A DNA stretch of 64,000 nucleotides from Nocardia nova NBRC 15556 (GTDB lineage: Bacteria > Actinomycetota > Actinomycetes > Mycobacteriales > Mycobacteriaceae). Location of the stretch: positions 62,001 to 126,000 of the forward strand of contig NZ_BDBN01000007.1 in assembly GCF_001613005.1 (NCBI RefSeq). Reading direction: 5' to 3'. Position numbers and translations under genes: made by a program. Position 1 is the stretch's first letter, and the number at the start of each line of letters is the position of its first letter. This document shows positions 17,993-26,682 of this stretch, piece by piece. The notes beneath the pieces were generated by a model that made no database searches, was not told the origin of the DNA, and saw only the letters and a program-made list of their open reading frames with translations.

Positions 17993-19473
17993 CGCGCACC
18001 CCGTCCCGCGGCCGCGGTTCCGTCGGTGAGCAGTCTCTTCACGGCGTCGTAGTCGATTTTGCCGATCGGAGTTCGTGGAATCGATTCCACGACTCGGTAA
18101 AGCTGCGGTGCCTGATACGGCAGCAACGCCGACGACGTATTCCGCCGGATGTCGGCGATATCCCACCGAGACTCGGTCACCACAAGCGCGGCGACCTGCT
18201 CATCGTCACCGTCCGGGATTCCCGCGACGGCACAATCGACGACACCGGGGCAACGGCGCAATACAGATTCCACATCGACCGGCGCGACCTTGTTACCGGA
18301 GACGTTGATGAAGCTCGACAATCGCCCCCGCACGAACCAGCCGCCGGGCCGGGCCTCGACCAGATCGCGGGTCCGCAGCCAGCCGTTCACGAACATGGCC
18401 GCCGTGGCCGGCTCGTCGCGGTAGTAGCCACGCGCCAGTGACGGTGCGCGCACGTACAACTCGCACAGTTCCACCTCGCCGGCACGGACCGCCGACGGCT
18501 CCAGGCGCCACTCGATCCCCTTCATCGGTGTACCAACGGTTCCGCCCCCGGCGCACGCGGAGTCGTAGGTGATCGCGCCGATCTCCGACAGTCCGTACAC
18601 CTGACGCAAAGACAGCCCGAACCGGGAACGTACAAGGTCCTGTGTCTCCGCACTGATCGGCGCACTTCCGGTGATTGCGATCCTCAGCGTCGCGAGTTGG
18701 GCGGGTTCGACTCCTCGAGTAGCCGCGAGCATGTGATACATCACCGGCAACCCGCTGATGAACGTCACCGAGTGCTCCTCGATCATCCGCGCCAGGCCGC
18801 GTCCGGTGAGGTGTGCGCCGCGCGCGAAGACCACCGTGGCCCCGCTCAACAATGCCGGCAAAGTGAGGATGTCGATTCCGTGGCAGTGCCACAAAGGCAG
18901 GGCACACAACACGACATCTGTCTGTCCCAGCGCCATCTCCGCGGACCACGATCGAACCCGGGCTGCGATGGCCCGCTGGCTCAGGACGATGCCCTTCGGC
19001 TCACCGGTCGATCCCGAGGTGCAATGGATCACGAAGTCGTCCGCGGCGTAATCCGACACCCGGCCCGTGGCCTCCGTCCGGTTCCCGGGCTCGACTACGA
19101 TCGAACCCGGACGGCTCGCCCGATCCGACACCAGCGCGTCGATGTCGAATTTCGTTACCCTGTGCGCTTTTTCACTCTCGCTGAGCCTGGAGTCGAGCAA
19201 GACGACAATCTTCTTCAGTTTCGCGGCCGCGAAATAGACCGACACGAGGGTGAAGGGATCGTCCACGGCGAGACCGAGCACGCGAGCACCCGCCGCGTCG
19301 ATTCGAAGTTGTTCGGCGACGGTGTCCGCGGCAGTTACCAGCTGTGCGTACGACGACCGCGCACCGTCGTAGCCGACCACCGCCACGGCCGCCGGCGACT
19401 TTGCGGCGAGCTCCCGCACTGCGGAGTACAGACAGTCGTGCTCGGTGACTTCGCTTTCGGTGACTTCGACCAT
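17989..19473 (-). CDS. AMP-forming acyl/aryl ligase
   Basis: A 494-residue stand-alone adenylate-forming enzyme. It has CTSGSTGEPKGIVLSQ, the A5-like QVYGLSEIGAITYD, TRDLVEA and the C-terminal lysine in RTPIGKIDYD. It activates a carboxylic acid as the adenylate for transfer to CoA or a carrier. It lies between the CarB-like and NRPS genes and is coupled to the A-PCP-C gene, so a starter acid for the free ACP or the NRPS is a reasonable inference. The substrate is not readable. Confidence 0.85.
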   Translation of the reverse strand: MVEVTESEVTEHDCLYSAVRELAAKSPAAVAVVGYDGARSSYAQLVTAADTVAEQLRIDAAGARVLGLAVDDPFTLVSVYFAAAKLKKIVVLLDSRLSESEKAHRVTKFDIDALVSDRASRPGSIVVEPGNRTEATGRVSDYAADDFVIHCTSGSTGEPKGIVLSQRAIAARVRSWSAEMALGQTDVVLCALPLWHCHGIDILTLPALLSGATVVFARGAHLTGRGLARMIEEHSVTFISGLPVMYHMLAATRGVEPAQLATLRIAITGSAPISAETQDLVRSRFGLSLRQVYGLSEIGAITYDSACAGGGTVGTPMKGIEWRLEPSAVRAGEVELCELYVRAPSLARGYYRDEPATAAMFVNGWLRTRDLVEARPGGWFVRGRLSSFINVSGNKVAPVDVESVLRRCPGVVDCAVAGIPDGDDEQVAALVVTESRWDIADIRRNTSSALLPYQAPQLYRVVESIPRTPIGKIDYDAVKRLLTDGTAAAGRGAR

Positions 19474-19490
19474 CGCGATGATGCCCGCTC

Positions 19491-20273
19491 CTATGAAGTG
19501 GCGCTGATCGTCTCGTCGGCAGCCAGGCCGAGCACATTGTTGAAGTGTTTGTGCATTGCCTTGGCCCGGAACGCATGCCGGTGCACTGCCTTCGAGGCCT
19601 CACGGGTGTCTTCGAGTGCGGAACGCAGGCGGTCGGTGAGGACCTGCTTCGTCGCCGAGAAGCCCTCGCGCGGGTATCGGCCGAGCCGGACTGCCCGCTC
19701 CACCGCACGATCGACCAGGAAGTCCGGTTCGCAGATCTCGTCCACCATCCGCAGACTCAGGGCCGTGTCCGCCGCGATCGGCCGGCACGACATGACGATG
19801 TGCCGCGACACGTCGTAGCCCACCGTCGTTGCGAAGATCGTGGCGCCGACCGACGCCCCGATTCCGTGTTCGAGCTCCGGCATGAACATGTCGGCGCGCG
19901 TCGACATGATCCGCCAGTCGAACATCATGGCCAGCTGGAATCCGAGGCCGACGGCGTGGTGGTCGATGGCGGCGACCGTCGGCTTCGCCACGTCGAGGGT
20001 CGCCAAATACAGATTCGTGCACCAGTCGATCAAGTCGTCGACCGCGTCATCGGTAGCCACCTCTCGGACCTCGTTGAAGTCACCTCCGGCGCTGAAACAG
20101 CGGTTCCGGCCACCGGTGACGACGATGGCCGACACGGTGTCGTCCGCGTCGGCTTCCCGCAGGGCCGCCTTGATGGTCTCCGCGAACTCACGACCGACCG
20201 GATTTGTCGGCTTCTCATGGTCCAGCGTGACGATTCGCACACCGTCGACGTCGTCGATCATCACTTTCGACAT
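19491..20273 (-). CDS. CarB/ThnE-like carboxymethylproline synthase (crotonase superfamily)
   Basis: A 260-residue crotonase whose closest remembered match is CarB. RIVTLDHEKPTNP, the oxyanion-hole segment CFSAGGDFNEV (near 59-69), MPELEHGIGASVGA with Glu133, and the unusual C-terminus REASKAVHRHAF with His231 followed by HFNNVLG all align with CarB block for block. CarB and ThnE condense malonyl-CoA-derived enolate with pyrroline-5-carboxylate to give carboxymethylproline, the first committed step to carbapenems. ATG 20273 has GAAGGGA upstream. The CarA-like gene lies immediately upstream in transcription order. Confidence 0.86.
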   Translation of the reverse strand: MSKVMIDDVDGVRIVTLDHEKPTNPVGREFAETIKAALREADADDTVSAIVVTGGRNRCFSAGGDFNEVREVATDDAVDDLIDWCTNLYLATLDVAKPTVAAIDHHAVGLGFQLAMMFDWRIMSTRADMFMPELEHGIGASVGATIFATTVGYDVSRHIVMSCRPIAADTALSLRMVDEICEPDFLVDRAVERAVRLGRYPREGFSATKQVLTDRLRSALEDTREASKAVHRHAFRAKAMHKHFNNVLGLAADETISATS

Positions 20274-20428
20274 GGTCGTATTCCCTTCATCACAAGAAAA
20301 ATGGCCGCATCCGAGGAATTCGGATATTCGGAGATTTGAAAGTCGGGCCCGCACCGAGACCGCAGTGGAATCGATTTCGCATGGCAACAACCCGCTCGGC
20401 ATCCAGTCTGTCAAATCCGGACCAGATG
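20274..20428. other. Intergenic gap between CarA-like and CarB-like genes
   Basis: At 155 bp it is the longest untranslated gap inside the run from 26483 to 7000, and AT-richer than its flanks. It could hold an internal promoter for the CarB-like gene onward. No StrR-type site or strong hairpin is visible. Confidence 0.3.
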
Positions 20429-21823
20429 TCAATGGGTCCTATTTGCTTGCAGCACAACAGGATTGAACGAGTTACGATAGTCTTCGACCGCCGCATCCAG
20501 ACACTTGTCATAGTCGACGTGCCCTCCTGGTGAATCGATGAGGGCATTCACCATTTCGACCTCCAATTGGGCGTAGAAGTGCTCCACGTCAACGGAATCG
20601 ACACCGATGCGTCGGGCGATGACATCGTCGAGATTGCGCTCCACACCGCTGCCGTGATGCAGCGCCCGCTTGGGACGCCAGGCGATCCCCTGTGGCAGAA
20701 GATCTTCCGCGGCGGCGCGCACGTGCCCCTTTTCCCGGTTCCCGTACCGCATCGACTCCGGCGCGGTATCCAGGGCCGCCTGCACCACATCGGTTGTCCA
20801 GAACATATGAGTCTGCGAATAGCCGTGTGCGGCGGCCGCGATGCCGGAGAACTCCCCCGCGCACGCCGCATCCGCCAGTCGGCCCGCGACTGCGGCAGCG
20901 ATGTCGTCCACTTCGTGAGAGTCCACGCGCAGACCCGAATTGATCAGATCGGCTCCGTAACCGGTCAGCACGACTCCCGGGGCGATACGTCCCTGCCGGT
21001 AGACACTGACCAAACCGACAGCGCCGGCGGCGGTTTCGCGGGACGGCCGGCCAAGCATTCGAATCGTCTCCGGCAGCGCCGCGAACAGCTCGTCCTCCGA
21101 CAGTTCGATCCGCTCGAGCGCAACGCCGAGGAACTCCGCCAGTTCGCCCGCTTCGTTGTACTCGTTCCCGAATCGGGTGCCCAAGGTCGCGAGCCCGCCG
21201 AGCACTCCTTCCTGTTTCGCCAGTGCGGCAACCAGACCCGAGTCGACCCCGCCGGACACGACGACGGTTGCCGGTTCACCGACGGCGGCCACCGCGGCGC
21301 GCAGCACCCGGATCTGCCGTCGTCCCGCCTCAACGGGGCTCTCGCGGAGCCGAGCGGCGGGTTGCCACGTGTGGCGGGTCCGCGACGAGAGACCGAACAC
21401 GGTCTCGCCGGGCCGGCGGCCGAAGACCACATCCAGGCCGCCTCCGATCTGGCGAATCTCACGCCGAACATCCCCGACCTGTGCTCGGCGATCGGATCGT
21501 CGGCCTGCCTCGGAGATCACACGCGCGATGATCGCCAGAGGGTCGGTGCCGACCAGGAAGCGTTGTCCGCCCGGCTCTTCCCAGTAGTAGACGGCGGTCG
21601 AGTTCTGCCTGCTGGTCCGCACGACCAGCTGCTCCCTGGTCCATTCGATCGAGTTGCATCCGCCGGGGTCGACGCGTGCCAGTCCCGATTCGTGGCCGAA
21701 TGCCTCCACGACAACCCGGCCGGCCGTCGGTGATTCCGGAACGCCGTCGACATCGACCGTGATTCCTTCGTGCCCGGATCCGATCCCGATCAGTATCGAA
21801 GGGTGGTAACCCGTGAGTGTCAT
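20429..21823 (-). CDS. CarA/ThnM-like beta-lactam (carbapenam) synthetase
   Basis: A 464-residue member of the asparagine-synthetase B/beta-lactam synthetase family. The N-terminal Ntn domain lacks the catalytic Cys at position 2, as in beta-lactam synthetases that do not use glutamine. The synthetase domain has the ATP-pyrophosphatase loop VVSGGVDSGL (near 188-197), LGTRFGNEYNEA, VLTGYGADLI with the GYG segment at 288-290, and WRPKRALHHGSG with Lys385. CarA aligns over the same blocks (LTGYGSDLL, WRKKIGIHEGSS). The expected reaction is ATP-dependent closure of the beta-lactam of carboxymethylproline. ATG 21823 has GGAGAAG upstream. Confidence 0.85.
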   Translation of the reverse strand: MTLTGYHPSILIGIGSGHEGITVDVDGVPESPTAGRVVVEAFGHESGLARVDPGGCNSIEWTREQLVVRTSRQNSTAVYYWEEPGGQRFLVGTDPLAIIARVISEAGRRSDRRAQVGDVRREIRQIGGGLDVVFGRRPGETVFGLSSRTRHTWQPAARLRESPVEAGRRQIRVLRAAVAAVGEPATVVVSGGVDSGLVAALAKQEGVLGGLATLGTRFGNEYNEAGELAEFLGVALERIELSEDELFAALPETIRMLGRPSRETAAGAVGLVSVYRQGRIAPGVVLTGYGADLINSGLRVDSHEVDDIAAAVAGRLADAACAGEFSGIAAAAHGYSQTHMFWTTDVVQAALDTAPESMRYGNREKGHVRAAAEDLLPQGIAWRPKRALHHGSGVERNLDDVIARRIGVDSVDVEHFYAQLEVEMVNALIDSPGGHVDYDKCLDAAVEDYRNSFNPVVLQANRTH

Positions 21824-21866
21824 ATCTTCTCCGCTCCCGTCTTCTCCGCTCCCGCCGATCCCGGCA

Positions 21867-22637
21867 TCATCCGACCGACAGGCGAATCAGCTTGCGCGCC
21901 TGCCCCGGGAAGGGCGCGCGCCCGTGGACGACGCGCCGATTGTCGAGCACCATCACCTCGCCGACGGTCCACCGATGTGCGTAGAGGACCTCAGGAAGGC
22001 GCAGCGCCGCGTCCAGCCTGCAAAGCAGGTCAGCGTTCTGCGCCTGCGAATAGCCCGGAACCACGACATCGTGTGTGCGCATGGGATCCTCGGGATCGGA
22101 CAGACCGACGACGATCGTCGTCTCACCGGTTTCGGGGTCTATGCGAAGCGGCGCCTCGCGCGGATGATCGCCCTCCGGCCGGTCCCGGTAATAGTCGGCG
22201 ACACGGTTCCGGTACTCGAAAACGATGTCGCGCATCTCCTCGAGGAGATCGCGCGGCGCGTGCTCGAGGAACATCGCGGAGCTGGCGATCAGGGTTTCGC
22301 CGCCGACCGCGGGAGCGATGGCACATTTCATTCCGATGTAGCGAACGGGCGGGCCGGCGTTGAGCAGCGCATCGGTGTGCAGCGGCATACCAGCCGTACT
22401 GAACTGCAGATTCTTCGAATTCTCCTGAGGTTCGATGGCGAGTTTGGTGCCGTAGTTGTACTCGACCGGTTCCCCCAAGGGGGCCATGACGGTCTCCAGA
22501 TCGAGGTCGTCGCCGCCCGGCGTCAGAACCGCGAAGCCGTAGCTGTCGATCCTGTCTCGAAGTTGATCGTGCTCGGCTGGGGCGCACACCGCTCGGCGAG
22601 CGATGAGCTGCATTTTTGTTTCGCTATCCATTTCCAT
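21867..22637 (-). CDS. CarC-like Fe(II)/2-oxoglutarate oxygenase (first copy)
   Basis: A 256-residue oxygenase of the TauD/carbapenem-synthase family. Iron ligands are His87 and Asp89 in PLHTDALLN and His238 in LDNRRVVHG; the 2-oxoglutarate Arg is near 248-252. CarC aligns along its length, notably at LGEPVEYNYGTKL and YAHRWTVGEVMVLDNRR. It sits directly upstream of the CarA-like gene in transcription order, giving a CarC-CarA-CarB trio. CarC catalyses C5 epimerisation and C2-C3 desaturation, and that role or a related oxidation is inferred here. It shares blocks with the second copy at 7000-7758 but is clearly diverged from it. Confidence 0.84.
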   Translation of the reverse strand: MEMDSETKMQLIARRAVCAPAEHDQLRDRIDSYGFAVLTPGGDDLDLETVMAPLGEPVEYNYGTKLAIEPQENSKNLQFSTAGMPLHTDALLNAGPPVRYIGMKCAIAPAVGGETLIASSAMFLEHAPRDLLEEMRDIVFEYRNRVADYYRDRPEGDHPREAPLRIDPETGETTIVVGLSDPEDPMRTHDVVVPGYSQAQNADLLCRLDAALRLPEVLYAHRWTVGEVMVLDNRRVVHGRAPFPGQARKLIRLSVG

Positions 22638-22683
22638 CCATAGTCGAGTCGAAAAGAATTGCGGTGTGTGTCGGAGCGGGGGC

Positions 22684-24807
22684 TCAGCTTCGCGGTTCGA
22701 GCACCGCGAAACCGTCCGCCGCGCAGATATCTTTCGGATGCACGATCAGCGGATTGAGGTCGAGCGCACCGATCTCCGGGTAGTGCGTGCCGATGGCCCC
22801 GAGCGCCAGCAGGATGCCGGCCAGCAGTTCGCGGTGCGTATCGGTCAATCCCCGACTGCCACCGACCAATCGGCCGCCCGCCAACGATCGGATCGCATGA
22901 TCCGCAGCGTCGCGGGAGAACGGAACGCGCAGCAGTTCGGTCGTGGCGATGACCTCTGCCGAGACCCCGCCGAGTCCGATGGAGACCACCGCGCCGAACG
23001 TCGGATCTCGGTGGAACCCGGCAATGAGTTCGTGGCTTCCCCCGGTGAGCATTTCCTGCACCAGCACACCACCAAATTCCGTGTTCGGCGCGTGCTGTCG
23101 TAGCGAGTCGTGTATCTCGTCGAAGGCCGCCGATACGGCCGCTGCGTCGGGCAGCGCCAATCGGACACCGTCGATATCGGATTTGTGGGCGATGCCATCC
23201 GCGACCAGCTTGAGCACCACTGGATATCCGAGCTGTTGTGCGGCGGCCAGGGCCTCGGATCGGGTGCGCGCGAGCAGATCGTGAGTCGTCGCGATTCCAT
23301 AACGGCGGACGAGCTGCTTGGTCCTGTCTTCGCCGAGGGTGCCCGCCTGCCGGTCTGCGGGCGTGATCTCGAAGCTGTCGCGGGTGATCGGTTCGGCAGC
23401 AACCTTTTCCGCCGAATCCGGCCGCACCCGGTTACGGTCGGCGAGAGCAGCCAGGGCGAGACCGATCTGCGCCGCGTCGGTGTAGGCCGGCACATCGGCC
23501 TGCCCGAGCTCGCCGGGTATCAGGGTCGACAGTACGGCCACAGGTTTGGGGCTCCGGCCCGCTGTGTCGATCAGCCAGTCCAGGTCGGCACCGGGCCAGG
23601 CGACCGTCACGGCCATGTCGACGTCGTCGGAATCCATCAACGTGCGGAACGCGTCCACGTAGCAGGACGGATCGGCGGCCATATTCGCCGTTGTATCAAT
23701 CGGATTCGATGTTGCCCCGTAGAACGGGAGGGGCATTCGATTCCGGATCCGGGCCTGCACCCCGGGTGAGAGTTCAGGCAGGGTCAGCCCCGCGCTCTCG
23801 ATCGCATCCGCGAGCAGGACTCCTGTCCCCCCGGAGGGGGTGAGAACGCCGACCCTCCGGCCGTTACTCCGCTTGCCGGTCTGAAACATCCGACCGATAT
23901 CGAGGAGCTCCGTCACAGAGCTGACGCACCGCACCCCGAACTGGGTGCACACGGCCTCCAGCACCCGGGCGGATCCGCTGATCGACGCTGTGTGACTCAG
24001 CACCGCCCGGGTGGCTCCGGCCGTCCGGCCGCCGTGCAGAAGAACGATCGGTTTATCGAGTTCGGCGGCCACGCGAGCCGCCTCGAGAAACCTCTCCGGA
24101 GCCCGGATGGACTCGCAGAAGACGAGAATCGTGCGCACTTCCGCGCGGCCCGCCAGGTACAGGATCGTATCCGAAACGTCCACATCGGCCTCGTTCCCGG
24201 TGCTGGCCAACCAGCCGAATCGGACACCGGCGCCCGCCGCCTGCGCGGCGATGTGCGACAGCAGGCCACCGCTCTGCGAGACGATGGCTACCGGGCCCGG
24301 TTCCGCCGGAAGTAGCCGGGTGTCGAAGGCGAAAGTGGCGTGCACGCGATCGAATGGGTTGACGAACCCGATGCAATTGGGGCCGAGCACTCTGATGCCG
24401 AAATCTGCTGCCACCGTGAGGAGTTGATTCTGCCACTCTCGGCCTTGCGGCCCTGCTTCGGCGAATCCGGACGAAACGATCAATGCGGCTCGGGCACCGC
24501 CGGCGGCGGCCTCGGCGAGGGCGGGCACCACACTGTCGGCGCCTACGGCGATCACGGCCAGATCGACGTCGGCGGGGACGGCGCCCATGCTCCCGTAGGC
24601 CGGGACGCCGCCGAGTTCGGGGGCACTCGGATGAATGGGGAAAACCGGCGAAACACGTTCCGCGCGAAGGAGATTGTGCAGTATCTGCGATCCGGCGTTT
24701 CCCCGACGCAGGGCACGGCCATGGTTGCTGGACGCCCCGATCACCGCCACGTTGCGCGGACAGAACAGGGCGGTCAGATCGGATTCCTCGAAGTACTCCC
24801 GGGTCAT
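22684..24807 (-). CDS. ADP-forming acyl-CoA synthetase (CoA-binding plus ATP-grasp)
   Basis: A 707-residue NDP-forming acyl-CoA synthetase. The N-terminal CoA-binding Rossmann domain has VAVIGASSNHG, the ligase domains have VAIVSQSGGLLS and the phospho-histidine segment SHTASISG, and the C-terminal ATP-grasp domain has GYPVVLKLVADGIAHKSD and ALDLNPLIV. It makes an acyl-CoA from acid, ATP and CoA. ATG 24807 overlaps the stop of the N-acetyltransferase gene (ATGA). In this cluster it could supply the CoA thioester used by the CarB-like enzyme or the acyl donor for the NAT-like enzyme. Confidence 0.88.
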   Translation of the reverse strand: MTREYFEESDLTALFCPRNVAVIGASSNHGRALRRGNAGSQILHNLLRAERVSPVFPIHPSAPELGGVPAYGSMGAVPADVDLAVIAVGADSVVPALAEAAAGGARAALIVSSGFAEAGPQGREWQNQLLTVAADFGIRVLGPNCIGFVNPFDRVHATFAFDTRLLPAEPGPVAIVSQSGGLLSHIAAQAAGAGVRFGWLASTGNEADVDVSDTILYLAGRAEVRTILVFCESIRAPERFLEAARVAAELDKPIVLLHGGRTAGATRAVLSHTASISGSARVLEAVCTQFGVRCVSSVTELLDIGRMFQTGKRSNGRRVGVLTPSGGTGVLLADAIESAGLTLPELSPGVQARIRNRMPLPFYGATSNPIDTTANMAADPSCYVDAFRTLMDSDDVDMAVTVAWPGADLDWLIDTAGRSPKPVAVLSTLIPGELGQADVPAYTDAAQIGLALAALADRNRVRPDSAEKVAAEPITRDSFEITPADRQAGTLGEDRTKQLVRRYGIATTHDLLARTRSEALAAAQQLGYPVVLKLVADGIAHKSDIDGVRLALPDAAAVSAAFDEIHDSLRQHAPNTEFGGVLVQEMLTGGSHELIAGFHRDPTFGAVVSIGLGGVSAEVIATTELLRVPFSRDAADHAIRSLAGGRLVGGSRGLTDTHRELLAGILLALGAIGTHYPEIGALDLNPLIVHPKDICAADGFAVLEPRS

Positions 24808-25583
24808 GACAGTGCGGCAGTGGGCAGCGGAAGTTCGTCGAACGGCAGGCCGAACGCGTCCTTGTAGAGCGCCAGCACCTGCCAGGCCTCGGTGAGCTCC
24901 GTGCGACGGACACCGGAGGCATCGGATTCGATCAGCGTGTGCTGGTCGAGCATGGTGATGCGACCCGATTCGGTGAGGATCGAGCACATCAGTTTCTGCG
25001 AAGCAGGCACATCCGGAGCACTGGTGGCCCACCATCCCGCTGGGAACGCGGAGAAACGCAGGCGGCGCTTCTCCAGCCGGTACTGCGGGTAGCCGTTGCG
25101 AAGCAGATCGATCGTGCCGTCCGGATTGTCGCAGATCTGGAACTCACCCTCGGGATCTGTCTGTGGTGTGCGAACGTCGAAACGAAGCGGGAAACGACTG
25201 CCACGCAGAAATCCCAGGTCCACCAGATAGGGCTCGGGCGTGCGCACGACCAGTACGAAATGCGCGAGGGATGGCAGGACCGTATCCCGGTCGAAGGCAC
25301 GGCCTGCCATCACGTGAATATCGTCGAACCCGATGTGACGCAGCAGTACTTCGAAAGCGCTGTTCAGCTCGGCGCAGGCACCACCGCGACCGCGGTCGAC
25401 GATCTTGGGGAATACGTCGGCACCGAGATCGATAGGCGTTTTCAGATGAAAGTCGATGTTCTCGAAGGGAATTGCGATCAGGTGTCGCTCGTGCAGATAT
25501 CTCAGCGTGTCGACGTCGGGCCGCAGGGGGCCGTCGGCGCCGATTCTTCGCAGGTACGCGCGAAGGTAGTCGTCGCGGTGCAT
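24804..25583 (-). CDS. Arylamine N-acetyltransferase-family acyltransferase
   Basis: A 259-residue NAT-fold enzyme with an intact catalytic triad: Cys70 in RGGACAELN, His108 in LAHFVLVV and Asp122 in LVDLGFL. Family members transfer acyl groups from CoA to arylamines or hydrazines, and in antibiotic pathways act as amide synthases (for example RifF). It is the second gene of the run and is coupled to the ADP-forming synthetase, suggesting that it uses the acyl-CoA made there. Roles in N-acylating an amine of the product or closing an amide are both possible. Confidence 0.88.
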   Translation of the reverse strand: MHRDDYLRAYLRRIGADGPLRPDVDTLRYLHERHLIAIPFENIDFHLKTPIDLGADVFPKIVDRGRGGACAELNSAFEVLLRHIGFDDIHVMAGRAFDRDTVLPSLAHFVLVVRTPEPYLVDLGFLRGSRFPLRFDVRTPQTDPEGEFQICDNPDGTIDLLRNGYPQYRLEKRRLRFSAFPAGWWATSAPDVPASQKLMCSILTESGRITMLDQHTLIESDASGVRRTELTEAWQVLALYKDAFGLPFDELPLPTAALS

Positions 25584-25628
25584 TGCTCTTCCTCTCGGGA
25601 CAGTGGGCGGACGCGCGAGTTCGCCGGA

Positions 25629-26483
25629 TCACGTGCCGGAATTACCGACCAGCTTCGCGTTGTGCGCGTCCAGACCACCGGTGGTGACACGATGCGACGA
25701 GTTCGCGAGGGCCGTGACCACGCAGGTGCCGAAGGTGCCAATAGAGTCGAACAGCGTCGCCGTGCCGACTCCGATGCCCTCCGAGCTGACATGGTTGTCG
25801 GCTTCGATGCCCATCGCTGTTCCCTCAGGCATCCGCGAGAGCGCGATCGTCAGGTCGGCATTGATGAATGCGATGCCGTCGCTGCTCCAGTTCGTCACGA
25901 AGCTGGCGGCCTCCCCGACAATAGCCGCCGCGACGAACGGTGTCAGCTCATCGCCCCGCACAGCAGACATCCCGTTGGCCCACATACGCTTTCGTGTCAC
26001 TCCGGCGTGCTGACGAATGTCCCGCGACCAGCCGGTCGGATGTCCGTCGCTACCGAAAATCGGTCCTCGGGCACCGGCCCGATCGCCCGGGATCACGGGC
26101 GGCGGGACGTCAGGGCGACGATTCGGCGACCAGACCGCCGGCGTGGTGTCCTCGGAGCGCCTCAGGAAGACACAACTCGCTCGCGCCACAGTTACTTCGT
26201 CGCAGCGGACTTCCGCGTCGGCAACTCGGATCCGGCGGCCTTCTCGGACCGACCGGGTGGGAACTGTGAGTGGCTTCATCGGAATCGGCTTGAGCAAATC
26301 GACAGTGAGCCTCGCGGGACGAAATTCCGGAGCTCCGCAATTTACTTCCAGCTGCCTAGCAACAAGGGCTGCCAGGGCTTGACCGGCAACCGTGTCCGCA
26401 CTCCAGGGACTTTGCGCCATTACTGTAGGGGTAAATTCCGATTCACCAGCCACGGAGAAATATGCAGGAGCATTCGACGACAT
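25629..26483 (-). CDS. Acyl-CoA thioesterase-like double hot-dog protein
   Basis: A 284-residue protein of the TesB-like thioesterase type. The N-terminal hot-dog has QSPWSADTVAGQALAALVAR and RPARLTVDLLKPIPMKPLTV, and the C-terminal half has a second domain with the WSSDGIAFINADLTIALSR strand region. It may hydrolyse acyl-CoA or misprimed carrier thioesters. It is the first gene downstream of the perfect StrR/NovG site (26560-26588), 77 bp away, and thus the likely start of the main biosynthetic transcript. ATG 26483 has no clear ribosome binding site. Confidence 0.75.
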   Translation of the reverse strand: MSSNAPAYFSVAGESEFTPTVMAQSPWSADTVAGQALAALVARQLEVNCGAPEFRPARLTVDLLKPIPMKPLTVPTRSVREGRRIRVADAEVRCDEVTVARASCVFLRRSEDTTPAVWSPNRRPDVPPPVIPGDRAGARGPIFGSDGHPTGWSRDIRQHAGVTRKRMWANGMSAVRGDELTPFVAAAIVGEAASFVTNWSSDGIAFINADLTIALSRMPEGTAMGIEADNHVSSEGIGVGTATLFDSIGTFGTCVVTALANSSHRVTTGGLDAHNAKLVGNSGT

Positions 26484-26557
26484 GGATCGAATAATAGGAG
26501 CGGTTATCCGATTTTTCTATAAAGACCATCGATCGACGGCCACCCACGACATCGGAA

Positions 26558-26590
26558 GTGTTCAACTGCCCCACGGAGGCAGTTGAACAC
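26558..26590. promoter_or_regulatory. Perfect StrR/NovG-type binding site
   Basis: GTTCAACTG (26560-26568), 11 bases, CAGTTGAAC (26580-26588), an exact fit to GTTCRACTG-N11-CRGTYGAAC. The arms extend outward to 13 perfect base pairs each. It is upstream of the thioesterase gene, and the only StrR-like regulator in the window is in the same cluster. As a 13-bp hairpin it might also terminate the hydrolase transcript ending at 26683, but it has no T-run. Confidence 0.8.
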
Positions 26591-26682
26591 CGATCCTGTC
26601 AGCGATAACGTCGCTCATGAAGGCGCGCCGAATACGTTTCGTCCACCCGCCCAGCACCTGCAGCCACAGACGCCACCCCCAC

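Noticed and set aside
7000..26483. Isonitrile lipopeptide cluster (TauD oxygenase, thioesterase, ligase, ACP, NRPS)
   Set aside because: The gene classes overlap, but the oxygenases align with CarC rather than with ScoE/Rv0097-type enzymes, and CarA- and CarB-like genes are present.
26558..26590. Simple transcription terminator of the HsaD-like gene
   Set aside because: It lies 95 bp past the stop without a T-run, and both halves match the StrR/NovG consensus exactly with the right 11-bp spacing. A secondary terminating effect cannot be excluded.
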